The notes below the pieces were generated by a model that was given only the letters and a program-made list of their open reading frames with translations, did not search any database and was not told the DNA's origin. A program made the position numbers and the translations under genes. Source: Anadara kagoshimensis (Eukaryota; Mollusca; Bivalvia; Arcoida; Arcidae). Taken from it: a DNA stretch of 64,000 nt. The DNA lies in assembly GCA_021292105.1 (NCBI GenBank), contig CM037861.1, positions 73,134,009-73,198,008 on the forward strand, in the 5' to 3' direction. Each line of letters starts with the position of its first letter. Positions within the stretch are counted from its first letter, which is position 1. Positions 1 through 10,948 of the stretch are shown here, piece by piece.

Positions 1-330
1 TTCGCTTAGACGTCATTGTATAAATCTAATAATGATGCAGACATTGCAGAATCAGCCGTATCTTATATTTCAAGCTCTCTAGGATAGATATCCACATAAT
101 TTTATCTACATATCTGTATGTGGCGACATTTAACAAGGCTCTGCATAGATACTGCTTCATAAGAATATAGCAACAAATAAGCAAGCAATGGTGCACATTT
201 TGTGTCCATTAGTTTATTGATTGTTTGTTGGAAAATTATCTTACCAAACACAACAATATGCTGGCTATAAAAATTCTTTTACATATTGTTGATGGTATCT
301 TCATTACATTTTTGTTTGATGGATTCCGTG
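1..330 (+). repeat. Diverged dispersed repeat, copy 1
   Basis: This segment aligns by eye with 30205-30555 in the same orientation, with clear substitution and small gaps. Shared anchors include GTATCTT followed by ATTTCAA near 60 (30240), AGCAATGRTGCACA near 185 (30432) and TGTTGGA followed by AATTAT near 228 (30467). No reading frame is conserved, so it is either an old mobile element or a segmental copy. Its left edge may lie outside the window. Confidence 0.5.
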
Positions 331-2490
331 TGGTGCTTAACCAGAAACCAGAACAAAAACCTGAAAATGATCGATCGATTTGAAATTGTGCTGGATTACC
401 GTGAACGGTAATGATACTACAGTGGAACGAATTGTTACTGTAAAATGTATTTGTAAGAGAATTAATATCATAACCATGACATGTTCTCTGTGAAGGAATG
501 CTTCGAGCAGAAAATTTATGAAAAAAGTATTTTTTAAGAATAAGAAAAAATTATGTGGACGCCGTGGCGTACTGGCGTATAGGTAGCTACGCGCCTGGCA
601 ACTATTATGTACATTGTCGCACTTCACCTGTGTAACGATCTACAGTTTAGTGTCTTACGATCGGTACATAGAAATATAGAACAGGTGTACAGTTTTTGTT
701 TCGTTACAAAGAACCAAAAACGATACAAAATGACCACATATATTTGAGTTCCTTATTAACATTCCGGTTATTTCAGTATTTTTTTAAATTTTAGGACGAC
801 GGGAATTACTTCCATTTTAAGTTATAAATAGCAGTTATTTCGGCACTATCTCTTAATATTCTTGTTTAATTTTTGAAAATGTGGCGAAAGACCATTGTTT
901 ATAGGTTGTGTTTTTTCACGCTAATTTGATTTTTTTTTAAAAATGACCACATCTAAAGTGTTAGAGCACACTTTGATAAAGGTAAAACATAAAAATCAAA
1001 TGTTGGTTTTGACGGCAAATTACTTTCCAATTTTATTTAAAAATAGGGGAATTTGTGAATATCTAGTAAAGATATCCATATGGCCGACAACCGCACCAAT
1101 AAAAGTTTTATTTCCCCCACCAATATTCGTACAAGTTACACCGACTTCCCCGTAAGTAAAAAACGTAAAAAAAAAAAATAATAATCATAATAGTAATATA
1201 ATATACCAAACAAAAGGTGATATACTTCTCGACCTTTGAATATACTATTAAAGTTTTAAAAAATTAAAATTAAAGACGATTGTCAGTCAGCTTCATAAAT
1301 GTTCTGGATTTTTTTCAAATAAATATACGAGAAAGTTAGGAGAATGAAAGTGAAATCTCTTAGACATAAAAATATTATAAATATTTATTTAGTCAAATAA
1401 GAAAAAGTATATTTTTTAATAATTTTAAAATTTTCAAAATTATTTCATTAGGCCAGTACGTCGGTCCATCATAGTTTATCCATCCAAATTATCTTATAAT
1501 TTGTTGGATTTATCTTATTAATTTGTCAAATATATCTTTTCAAATGACAACATAACAGTTACCGGGTATCATAGAGACTTCATATCTAATGATTTATACA
1601 CACACGTGTCAATCATTTTTTGCAAATTGGACGGTAAGTTCTTTTGATTACAGGTGATAAAGGTCTACTAATAAACAGGATGTTTATTGATAATCTTTTA
1701 ATTACTGGTATGTGAGATCCCACTTTTAGCAATATTAACTTATTGTGAATTTATAGTAATCAGAAACAACCTATTAAAGTTTGCCGTGGGAAGATTATAC
1801 CAGAAAACCAAGACATCATGGATTATGTGAACTTTGTAAAAGTGATTTTATACATATTATATTGTTTTTTATTGCAATATGAGAAATTTTCTGATGCAAA
1901 AATGTATTCTATTGATATAAATAATACATTCTTTTTTTCTAATAATGGGCCAAAATATTATTCAAAATTTTATTTATTTATTTTGCATTTACCAATTAAA
2001 TATTTGTTTAATGAATTTGATAAGATAGTTAAACATTAGCATTGGGATGGATGGGTGCAGTGTATCATGAATAATCACACTTATTAAAATGTGTATTAGC
2101 ATTTTTACTTATGTTTGTATTGCGCAAACATATAGTATGTTTATGCAATTTGATTCATGACTGGATCAAGTTACTGTTTTTGTGTAAATTAAAAGGATAA
2201 ACGTTCAAATATATTTTTGCCTAACAAACAGTATATCAATCATCTACTTTTTCTTTCTCTCGACTTGTATATTTTCCTCTTCATGTAAACATTTAAATTA
2301 ATATACTGTTTTGCTTGGAATATCTCTTAGAAACATTTTTACCGTCACCAGTCCATTTTAATCCATAAGGACCATGTCACGTTGTCAGTTACCCAGTGGT
2401 CAGTTATATTATCGATAGCTCTTGGTAACGAGGTTTGTGAAATTTACCTGGAAGAGTTATTCCGCCTGATCATTATACAATATTTTTGCA
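331..2490. other. AT-rich intergenic stretch, no gene seen
   Basis: About 2.2 kb without a supportable gene. The short open frames (for example near 943-1155 and 1818-2039) show no domain and have the low-complexity composition expected of AT-rich chance ORFs. Homopolymer runs of A and T are frequent. No RNA gene or tandem array is visible. Confidence 0.6.
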
Positions 2491-2493
2491 GTC

Positions 2494-4067
2494 GATGGTT
2501 TTCGTCGAGATCGGTCGTGTCTTGATCATATATTTTCGCTCAACACCGTGCTTCAAAATAGATCCTCAACTTTTGTAACCTTCATCGATTTACAAAAGGC
2601 ATTCGATATGGTTGATAGAGACCTACTACAATATAAATTATTGCGCAACGGAATTGACGGGAATTTTTATTATAGTATTAGTGCTATGTATAGTGACACC
2701 GTATCCCGTATTCGTCTTGGTGGATTAAACACAGACTGGTTTAAGTCTTCATCCGGAGTTCGTCAAGGTGATAATTTTTCTCCAACTTTATTTGCACTAT
2801 TTGTCAACGACCTCGCGATAGACATTAAAACATGAAAAAAGGAGTAACAATCGGCGATATCAAGCTGAGTATACTGCTCTATGCGGATGACATTGCACTT
2901 ATTTCCGAAAACGAAACCGACATGCAGCTTATGTTACATAAAATCTCCGATTGGTGTAAAAAATGGAGATTAGGCATTAATTCATCAAAATCAAAAGTGG
3001 TTCATTTTCGACAAGACGTAAAAAGCGAAGTGTACATCAGTTTGAATTAAATGGTGAAGTGCTAGATTTTGAGTCCTCTTACAAATACTTGGGAGTAATT
3101 TTTCACGAGAAACTTGACTTTTCTCAAACCGCCGAAACGCTGGCTAAAGCAGGTGGTCGTGCTCTTGGATCAGTGATATCGAAAATTCATAAATACAAGA
3201 GTATTGGTATCAATACGTTTGAGAAACTATATTTTAACTGTGTGGTGCCAGTATTAGATTACAGTAGTGGAGTTTGGGGATTAAAACCATACCTTCAATT
3301 GATACAGTTCAAAATAGATCTATACGATATTTCTCGGATTACATCGCTTCACACCAGTTGCAGCCTTACACAGCGAAATGGGATGGTTACCATCAATTTA
3401 TCGTCGAAAAGTGAATATGGCCAGATTGTGGAATCGGTTAATCCGCTTAAATGACAATCGATTAACAAAGAACGTTTTTCTTTGGGGGTTATCGCTGAAT
3501 AATCAAAAAAACTGGTTTCATAATGTTAAAGATTTCTTTAGTACCAACAATATGTTGAATATTTTCACTGAAATGAAGTGTTGCGACATTGACAAGTTAT
3601 AAAAATCAGTAGCAGATCTTTATGAAATCGAGTGGATGGACTCATTAAATAAATTCCCAAAACTACGGACCTACAAAACATTCAAACATAACACTCTCCA
3701 GGAACAATATGTATCACTTAATCTAACCAAATCTGAAAGATCGATCCTAGCGCAATTCCGATGTGGAATATTGCCCATTCGAATTGAGACAGAACGGTAT
3801 CGAAACGAATCAGTTTGTGACAGACCTTATATCTTGTGCAACTCCGGTCAAATTGAAAACGAAATTCACTTCCTGCTTTACTGTTCTCTTTATACTCCTT
3901 TAAGAAATGTTTTGTTTACCAATGCTAACCTGAACTTAAGTACAACGACACTGGATGATAATGACATTCTTGCTTACATAATTACAAACTTTCCAAGACA
4001 ATCAGCTAAATTCATTCTATCAGCATTTAATTTCCGTAAAGAAACTATTTCCAAGCCACGCATGTAA
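2494..4067 (+). pseudogene. LINE reverse transcriptase fragment (frameshifted)
   Basis: This would be the RNA-directed DNA polymerase used in target-primed reverse transcription. Visible motifs in order: DGFRRDRSC at 2494, FIDLQKAFDMVD near 2580, SGVRQGDNFSP near 2755, the catalytic LLYADDIALI near 2876, and a thumb-like segment beginning YKYLGV near 3080. The C-terminal part at 3636-4067 has GILPIRIET and a knuckle-like CNSG...HFLLYC. The frame changes near 2832, 3050, 3400 and 3600, so no full protein can be made. Both Asp of the YADD box are kept. The start is a truncation edge, not an initiation codon. The family assignment to the jockey/CR1 group is an inference from the C-terminal pattern. 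Confidence 0.82.
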
Positions 4068-4182
4068 TATTGAAATATGTATATATATAGGTCCATTGGG
4101 CCGGGTGTATCATACATTGGTTTCTATGTAATGTAATTTAATTTTATTGGTATATATTATACACATGTCACTCTAATAAAAT

Positions 4183-4201
4183 ACTTACTTACTTACTTAC
4201 T
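4183..4201 (+). repeat. (ACTT)n LINE tail
   Basis: About five copies of ACTT directly after AATAAAAT, closing the LINE that begins at 2491. It marks the element's 3' end and the likely target-primed junction. Confidence 0.8.
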
Positions 4202-6307
4202 CTTAATGTCCATCAATTCGCTGTTTATAATCACTCCTGCCCCATTAAGGTTACTGTTGACACCCATTCTCAGTAATAAGGCCCAATTCACTATTTCAAG
4301 ATTATGAGAAATAAAAGTCTTACAAGCAATGAACTTCTGGTATTTTCAGAGACTGGACATATCAGAAGATTCAGAAACAACAAAATTATTAACACCAATT
4401 GATTATTTTGGTTGTACTTTCACTTTATTGTTACATACATACCATTTGTATTTAAATGAGTTGATATTTACGTGACCGTAGTTAAAGTTCATTATATTCT
4501 TACCAGGTAGTAAGTTAGTATTTATATGGTTATTTATTTAAAAATGTGCCTTGAGACCACTTGGGCACATCGAAATGATAATGACGATATTTGTAGTCTA
4601 CAGAAATTAAAGTATTTTAATGCAAAAATACAATAAATTTATTTCTGTATTCTCAAGTTGGTAACAGAAACAAAATTTCAAACAGGTAGTCATTAATCAA
4701 CACTCAAATCAAAATGCAAATATGTCTTGATGAAATTGCTAACCAAACGAACTGTACAAAACTGATTATCCTCAAGATAATTTTCACTTACCGTATATTT
4801 CCATATAGACTAGGCACATTTTCAGCAAGACGTCGTTTTAAAGAGGAAGAGGCATTTTTTAGTAAAAGCAAACATATATCCTTCTTACCTAATTTGGATG
4901 CTGAGTTCGAAAATGGCGGATACCAAGCTGAAAAATTGCTCTAAGTAGGTCATAATTTAAATACAAAATGGCCGCCAAAATCAAAAATTTTTTTGCGTAA
5001 AAGTTGATATAGAAGTTGTTTTAGTAGCAAGAAATGCTATTAATCAAATATTGTAATATTCCAAGGCTTACTTGGGTGTTAATGAGCAGAAAATTTAAAC
5101 AAAAGGCCCATGGGCCTTATTGCTCACCTGAAAACATTTAAAAGATACTGAAATTTTAGAGGCAACAACATCTTCGTTGATTATCATATACAAAATTTGC
5201 TATGGAGTTAGATCTTGGCATGTTGATTATTTTTGCAACTTGGTGCTTTTATTTATAATACTTTTTAAAACAAATATGGTAAAAAAACAAATTCGCAAAA
5301 AATTATACTCCAGGGGTAACATCTCCTCTATGATCATCATATTTTTACAAACATTGCTACTTAGCTTGTCATGTTCGTGTTTTTTAATTCATTGCGCTTA
5401 TAGAACAATAATAGTTTTCAAGTAAATAGTCACAAAACCAGCAAAATTTGCAAAAAGAAATATGATTTTTCAGGAGCAATAACTCTGAAAAAGATGGTTT
5501 GATATTTATGAAATCAAAAGATCTGGCATGCTAGTCAGCCTTGATAAGCGTTGATGTCCCTTTTCAACCCCTCTATTTCCTGATTGTGTATCCGAAGACC
5601 AGTGTCGTTTTGTAAGTTAATATCAACAAGTCCAAAGTAAATAAGCCTTTTGAATTGGCAAATGTAAAAAATTGCGAAAGAGCAGAATTCAATATTTGCA
5701 CAAGAACGGTTAAGCACCTAAGGCTATCCATACTGATATGAAAGCAGCACAAGGAAAGATGCCCCTTAATAGGCAATAGTAAAAAGTGGTTGGCGGATTA
5801 TAAACGACAGAACATAAAATGATGACCCCAGTCCTGGTAGGCATGCCATTGTTGCAACCCAAAAATGGTCAATAGAGCTTTGTTTTCATTCATGGTAGCC
5901 AAAACAAACATTGGCTGCTTATTTCTGAAAAATCCTTTTCTTTCAAAAAGAAAATTCTTTTTGCAATGAGTTGACATTTCACAAAGAATAATACACTTCA
6001 TTCTGACATCCTGTAATGAGAAAGCTTTGAGCCCGTTGGGCTTCTGGCAATTAATCAGAAGCAAACAAGATGCACTTTGACGCGTGTTAATTAAAATGTT
6101 TAGTGGTAGATACTGCTAGCTCCCATACGAGCTTTGTTACTATGGAGGTAAAGCATCCCAGAGCCCAAACAATAGTCTAAACAAAGAAACCACCCTGGTT
6201 CACCTCCACCAATTAAGGCAGAGAAAGACTGTTCCATCATCTGGAAAGGTTGTGACAACGGAAAACTTAGATATTGATGGTATTCTGGTGGTAGATTATT
6301 TCCCCTT
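4202..6307. other. Non-coding, contains a GGCCCATGGGCC-type repeat edge
   Basis: No gene is supportable here. The perfect palindrome AAGGCCCATGGGCCTT at 5103-5118 is followed by ATTGCTCACCTGA. A weaker relative (GCCTTAATTAACACTCACCTGAGG) occurs near 23990, which suggests a dispersed element with a CTCACCTGA end. Short ORFs at 4714-4944, 5177-5425 and 5535-6447 have no recognisable domain. Confidence 0.5.
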
Positions 6308-8172
6308 TCATGGAGTAAATCTGAATTTTCAACTTTAGGTATCAAATACACATTAGAATTAAAAAATATTGTTATGTTAAATTTCAAAGAAAAATTAGAA
6401 GAAATTTCAAAATTAATAAACATGTGGTCTAAGAGAAACTTGAGCACTTTAGGTAAAGTAACTGTTGTTAAGTCAGTCCTGGTTCCTAAATTAACCCATC
6501 TCTTTCAAAGCCTCCCTTCACCAGATGTTTCAATCTTGAAGAAATTAGAACAATTAATATTTCAGTATATATGGGGAAATAAAGGGGACAAAATAGCTAG
6601 ACAGAAAATGATACAGGATTATGAAAATGGGGGATGCAGAATGATACATATAGGGTCATTTATTAAGTCTTTGAAATTAACATGGGTTAGAAAAATTCTT
6701 AATGAAACACAGCAAGAAGTTTCATGGAAAAATATACTCTTCCAAACTCTCTCAATTGATGAATGTAAAATGTTTCAATTTGGGGATAAATTTTTTAACA
6801 AACTGAGTAGAGAATGTAAAAATTTATTTTGGAAAGAGGTATTTCTTAACTTACACGACTTCATTCATACAATACATATAAGTCAAAAACATATCTTATA
6901 TCAACCTTTATGGTATAATAGTAACATACTCGTTGGAAATAAACCTGTGATGTATAATACATGGTATGAAAAGGGTATACATCTTATATGTGATTTGTTT
7001 GATGATACAGGATGGTTTATGGATTATGAATCTTTCTCATTGAAGTATAATATTCGACCACCCATAACTATATTTCAAGGTTTAAAAATGTCTATAATTG
7101 AAAAATGGAATGTTCTGAAACAACAAAACACTTGTATTCGTCCCTATTGCCCTGAATATATATATTTAATCAGATCAAATGAAAAAGGCAACAGAAATAT
7201 TTATGATTCATTTATTAAGAAACTGAACATTAAAAGCAAGGCAGAACTAAAATGGGAAACAGATTTGGGAATAAAAAAATCAAATAACTGGTGGAAAAAC
7301 ACATACATTTATTCCATGAAACTTTCAAATGACATAAAACTTAGATGGTTTCAATTTCGCATTAACCATAGAATCATTAGTACCAATAAATTCCTATTCA
7401 AAATTGGGATACAACAAGTGAGACCTGTACTTTCTGTAAACATCAACAAGAAACCATTTGCATATGTATTGGGGATGTTACATTATCCAAAAATACTGGA
7501 ATGATATTTTTCAATGGCTCAAGGAGAAATTAAATATAAACTTGAATATTGATTCCGAAACTGTTGTCTTTGGTAAGAAAGGGAAGAAATATTCAGTGTT
7601 TAATTTAATTTTATGCCTTTGCAAATTTCATATTTACAAACAAAGATTGAAGAATTGTAGGCCCATTATTAGTGTTGTACAAAAAGAAATAGAAATATAC
7701 TACAGACAAGAAAAATATATATACTATAAAAATTGTGATTACAACAAATTTCAAAAAAGATGGTCAAACTTTCGCAGATTATTTGATTAGGTATAATGTT
7801 TTGTTTTAGAACAATACTTTAAAATCATTAAAATTAAATGGCTCAAGTATATCAACCTTTTATTTACCCCCCCCCCCTCCATATAAACCAAACCAAAAGA
7901 TAAAAAAATATATAGCGAAAAACACCACAATTGTTAAACACTCATCACATATTTGATAATGTTATTTTATATTTATTGTGAAGTTTACGCAATTAATTTA
8001 CAATTACCAATAAGTGAGACCTTTTGTATAGCCCACCTGTCAGTAGTGTTTTAGTGGCATTGCCTTTTTGTCATTAAACATCTAAATAAAGGCTTTATTT
8101 ACTACAGTTCTAGGAAGTTGTATTTAATGCTGTCATGTATAAAATATCTGATATGAAAACAAAAAAAAAAAA

Positions 8173-8176
<4 letters not shown>
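6308..8176 (+). mobile_element. 5'-truncated L1/Tx1-like LINE (LINE-0)
   Basis: This is the 3' end of an L1-like element. It holds the post-polymerase part of ORF2, a 3' UTR with a C-rich tract near 7867-7878, and a terminal A-run at 8161-8176. Homology to the ORF2 proteins of the other L1-like copies in the window begins near 6313 (a WSKSEFSTLG segment). Everything upstream, including the endonuclease and most of the polymerase, is absent. The A-run abuts a 65-base T-run, which hides any target-site duplication. Confidence 0.82.
6314..7790 (+). pseudogene. L1-like ORF2 C-terminal part (LINE-0)
   Basis: The first open segment reads through 6374-7504 and shows the L1/Tx1 thumb signature: W..RNLSTLGKVTVVKS, a FQYIWGNK block, ENGGCRMI and SLKLTWVRKI. 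The expected C-terminal Cys/His knuckle is split across frames. TCTFC is read in one frame near 7425, and the HMYWGC...YW part is read in another near 7458. The last segment, 7458-7790, ends in a conserved KYIYYKNCDYNKFQKRW block also seen in LINE-A and LINE-B. At least two single-base frameshifts separate these parts, so the copy is dead. The frame is open upstream of the ATG at 6374, so that ATG is not a real start. Confidence 0.85.

Positions 8177-8241
<65 letters not shown>
8161..8241. repeat. A16-T65 homopolymer junction
   Basis: Sixteen A directly followed by about 65 T. The A-run fits the tail of the plus-strand LINE ending here. The T-run fits the tail of a minus-strand retro-insertion to the right, or expansion of a poly(T) site. 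Exact lengths in the assembly are unreliable. Confidence 0.7.
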
Positions 8242-8248
<7 letters not shown>

Positions 8249-9569
8249 AGATCTATTTCATGATGAGCCTCTTTGATAACTTTTTTTCTATGTATTTATT
8301 TATTTATTTATTTATTTTTATTTATTTATTGATTTAAATTGTATATATACATGTATATAGTTTTTGAAACAAGGCTTGACATAGAGCTGTTGTATATGTA
8401 GATATTTGCCTATGGTTCAATTGTTTGAAGCTTGATTACATAATGAGACATAGTTCAAAATGGTCAAGAAATTTATGTGAAATATTATATAGTTAAATCG
8501 TCTTTGATTATGACTTATTTATTCAGCTTAATCTTTTTTCAAGCTTCAAACAACTGAGGCATTAATTTGTAAATAAACTAGCTGTTAGAGAAAATTTCTG
8601 ATCCAGTATGAATGAGTGAGTGAAAGGTGTATTCGTTTCTATATTTGAAAAGCAATAAAAAAAAGATTAAAAAAAAAAAAAAAGATTATTTCCAAAAGGG
8701 ACAAAAAATAAATGTCATATTATTTGTATTACTTGTGAGGCTGTTACGGAAAAATATTCCACTGAAGTGCTGTGGAAAACTCAGTAAAGGTGTCTTGGTC
8801 CACTAGCACAATGCTACCATTACCTTGACTGCAATTAACGATTGTGGCTTTAGATTTTAAATTGATTGAGTGGCCAGTTTATTACTTAAGCTTGCACATC
8901 AGTCTTTCGTCTATTCCAACACTGAAAACGGTCATTTACTTTACCCAGTTTTCTAGTCAGATGATGATGATATATATTTATTGGAGGACGTTCTGACTTT
9001 TAAAGAAAATGAATTCTTTAAAAGTTACATTGAGTTCCTTAAACACCGCTGGCAAAACTGTATAGAGACTGATACTATGTTGAAAAATATAGTTACCGGT
9101 AAAGTTCAAACCATTTCAATTTTGGTATTTTGACATTTACAACAAAGGGTTCTACATACTATTTTGCTAGAACATGTGGTAAACTCTATATAAAAGACTT
9201 GAATAGGCTCTTTCTGCATTTCAAACACAAGTTTCGATTTTGACAATTAATTTATTAATTTCACGCCATGATCTGAATAAAGCAGTGTTTTAGTATAGTT
9301 TTGTTCATGAACTTAATTTAATCATGTAGATTTCATCAGTGCAATATGCAAAAGGCACAGATAATGAACAAACACCTAATTATAACCTCCACTTTATTTT
9401 TAGAAGTTCTTTTAAATTGGGTTTAAACATTTAAACTTCAGTTTAGCCTCTTCCATTTTAATTTAGCAACCTCAAGCTATGCTGAAATGTTAAAAAGAAC
9501 AAAGTACCATCTTTTGCTAAACAAGTAACTTCAATAACACTGTGAAATTATATGCATAAATTGTAACAG
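8242..9569. other. Non-coding AT-rich sequence with TTTA microsatellite
   Basis: No gene is seen. There is a (TTTA)n stretch at about 8293-8335, and A-rich runs near 8655-8690. No homology to the L1-like ORFs was found here, so if the T-run at 8177 is the tail of another element, its body is not coding. Confidence 0.5.
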
Positions 9570-10049
9570 TCGCCATTTTGTTTTTGGAATTATGGGTTAA
9601 GAATTATGGGTCAAGCTTTACCTTCTGAATGACTTTTGCAAGTTTTGAATTTAGTACTCTCAAAATTATATTTCAAAAGCATGTCATTAATTTGCCACCC
9701 AAAGTAACATTTTTTGCATTCGTACATTCTGGATTTAAGTCGCCATTTTATTTTTGGAATTATGGGTGAAAAAACTTAAAATTTAGCTTCGTATCCGCCA
9801 TTTGTGCATTCATCACCTTCGAATTATGTTGAATAAAGCATGTTACCAACTTTTACCAAAATTTGTCAACCCAAGTAACATATTTCATGTATTTTGTGTT
9901 GACCCAGTACACCATCAATTTTAGTCGCCATTTTGTTTTTGGAATTATGGGTTAAGAAACTAACAATTTAGCTTGGAATCCGTCATTTTTAAAATTCAGA
10001 AAACTCGAATAATGTGAAATTAAGCATGTTACCAACTTTTACTAAAATT
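9570..10049. repeat. ~180-bp satellite, left part
   Basis: Tandem, diverged units begin at GTCGCCATTTT near 9571, 9739 and 9925, giving periods of about 168 and 186 bp. Each unit shares GGAATTATGGGT after the GCCATTTT block, then ATGTTACCAACTTTTAC, then AAATTTG..CACCCAAGTAACAT. The array stops at ACTAAAATT at 10049 and resumes at 27490 in the same phase, so it was a single array before LINE-1 inserted. Confidence 0.8.
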
Positions 10050-10380
10050 GACAGAGTTGTAAGGAGGTTTTTGACAGATTCGCTGAAATTGTCACAAGAA
10101 GAGGTTACGAAAATGCTATTTACCGCCGTACATATATATGCTACCTAGTGGGGACGAGAAAAAAAGGAATATAATTGTAAGGTTTAGTAGTCTTATCGAT
10201 AGGGATGAGGTTTTAACAAAAGCTATGAAGTTGTCCCGTGGGTCAGGTTTCAGTGTCACACCAGATTTGGCCCCTGAAACAAGCAGACTCAGATCACAAC
10301 TACTACATGAACGGGCCCAGTTACCTATGGAGGACAGGAAAAGACAAAATAATATATATAAGGGAATATCCGTTCGTTAA
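10050..10380 (+). pseudogene. L1-like ORF1 C-terminal fragment (LINE-1)
   Basis: L1 ORF1 proteins are RNA-binding chaperones of the retrotransposon RNP. This fragment shows the C-terminal domain pattern of that family: KKRNIIVRF, DRDEVLTKAMKL, VTPDLAPETSRLRSQLL. The frame from 10138 is open for 80 codons to the stop at 10378-10380. The preceding 90 bases are also coding in a neighbouring frame (DRVVRRFLTDSLKLSQEEV), so a small indel near 10130 breaks the frame. The coiled coil and RRM are missing by 5' truncation. The first ATG at 10138 is probably not a real start. Confidence 0.75.
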
Positions 10381-10691
10381 ATTAGTTAAAAGAAATTATT
10401 GAAAGCATTCATATTGACTGACTTTACGTTGAGTTTGCCTTTCGTGTATTTAGAAAGTGCCTGAAAAACATTTTTGTTGTCTACAAATTAAACCGTAAAA
10501 TGATTTATATATAGACAATTTATATTCACCATTTACATTATATTTTTTCATAGTACTTATTGACTTTTGTTACAAGCAAGAGGAACTGTTGACTGAAAAC
10601 AAAACTGTTTACGTTCTCACAAGGTGTTGCCGGTAACACGTGGTTTTTATGCAAATTATATAGAAAGCTCAATTATGACCCCGCACCGGTG

Positions 10692-10781
10692 TATGCAAAT
10701 TAGGGAAGGTCGCGCTGGACGTCGTCATTATATACCTGAGGTTATCGATCGATAATAGAATGACCTTCCCTTGTTTGCATA
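10692..10781. repeat. Imperfect 20-bp inverted repeat with palindromic loop
   Basis: TATGCAAATTAGGGAAGGTC at 10692-10711 pairs with the reverse complement of 10762-10781 with two mismatches. The 50-base loop contains the perfect palindrome TTATCGATCGATAA at 10742-10755. It could form a cruciform or RNA stem in the LINE-1 spacer. Confidence 0.7.
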
Positions 10782-10815
10782 GAACCTGCAACTTATTTTT
10801 TACTCTGATTTGTAT

Positions 10816-10848
10816 CAGAAGTCCATTAACACTATTAATGGGCTTCTG
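10816..10848. repeat. 14-bp hairpin with 5-base loop
   Basis: The arms CAGAAGTCCATTAA (10816-10829) and TTAATGGGCTTCTG (10835-10848) pair throughout if one U:G wobble is allowed in plus-strand RNA. The loop is CACTA. It lies between the two E-box/octamer modules, upstream of the NADAR frame. Confidence 0.7.
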
Positions 10849-10948
10849 TTTGTATTGATATAGCCTAGATGAAATTTATAGGAAATAAAATAGTAACTCT
10901 GGCAAAGTAATTTAAAATATATGGAACACGTGATATTTATGCAAATTT

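Larger units (their letters stand above)
2491..4201 (+). mobile_element. 5'-truncated jockey/CR1-type LINE
   Basis: The segment carries the reverse transcriptase core and C-terminus of a non-LTR retrotransposon in about four plus-strand frames. It ends in AATAAA followed by an (ACTT)n tail at 4183-4201. A short tandem repeat instead of poly(A) at the 3' end is typical of CR1/L2/jockey-group LINEs. Homology starts abruptly near 2491, inside the first reverse transcriptase motif, so ORF1 and the endonuclease are missing, as after 5' truncation. The exact clade cannot be decided by eye. Confidence 0.82.
10635..10946 (+). promoter_or_regulatory. Paired E-box/octamer modules in LINE-1 spacer
   Basis: The same module occurs twice: AACACGTG at 10635 and 10925, each followed after six bases by ATGCAAAT (10649-10656 and 10939-10946). 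Two more octamer-type sites lie between them: ATGCAAAT at 10693 and, reversed, GTTTGCAT at 10773. CACGTG is the classic E-box core and ATGCAAAT the POU/octamer site. The arrangement directly upstream of the NADAR frame looks like a transcription control region. Function is inferred from motif identity only. Confidence 0.45.

Noticed and set aside
337..627. Minus-strand ORF in the first kilobase
   Set aside because: Hydrophobic chance frame in AT-rich DNA with no recognisable domain or conserved partner.
4714..4944. 76-residue plus-strand ORF
   Set aside because: No family resemblance; short and in non-coding repeat-like surroundings.
6100..6447. 115-residue minus-strand ORF
   Set aside because: It overlaps the real LINE-0 reading frame on the plus strand and has no domain.
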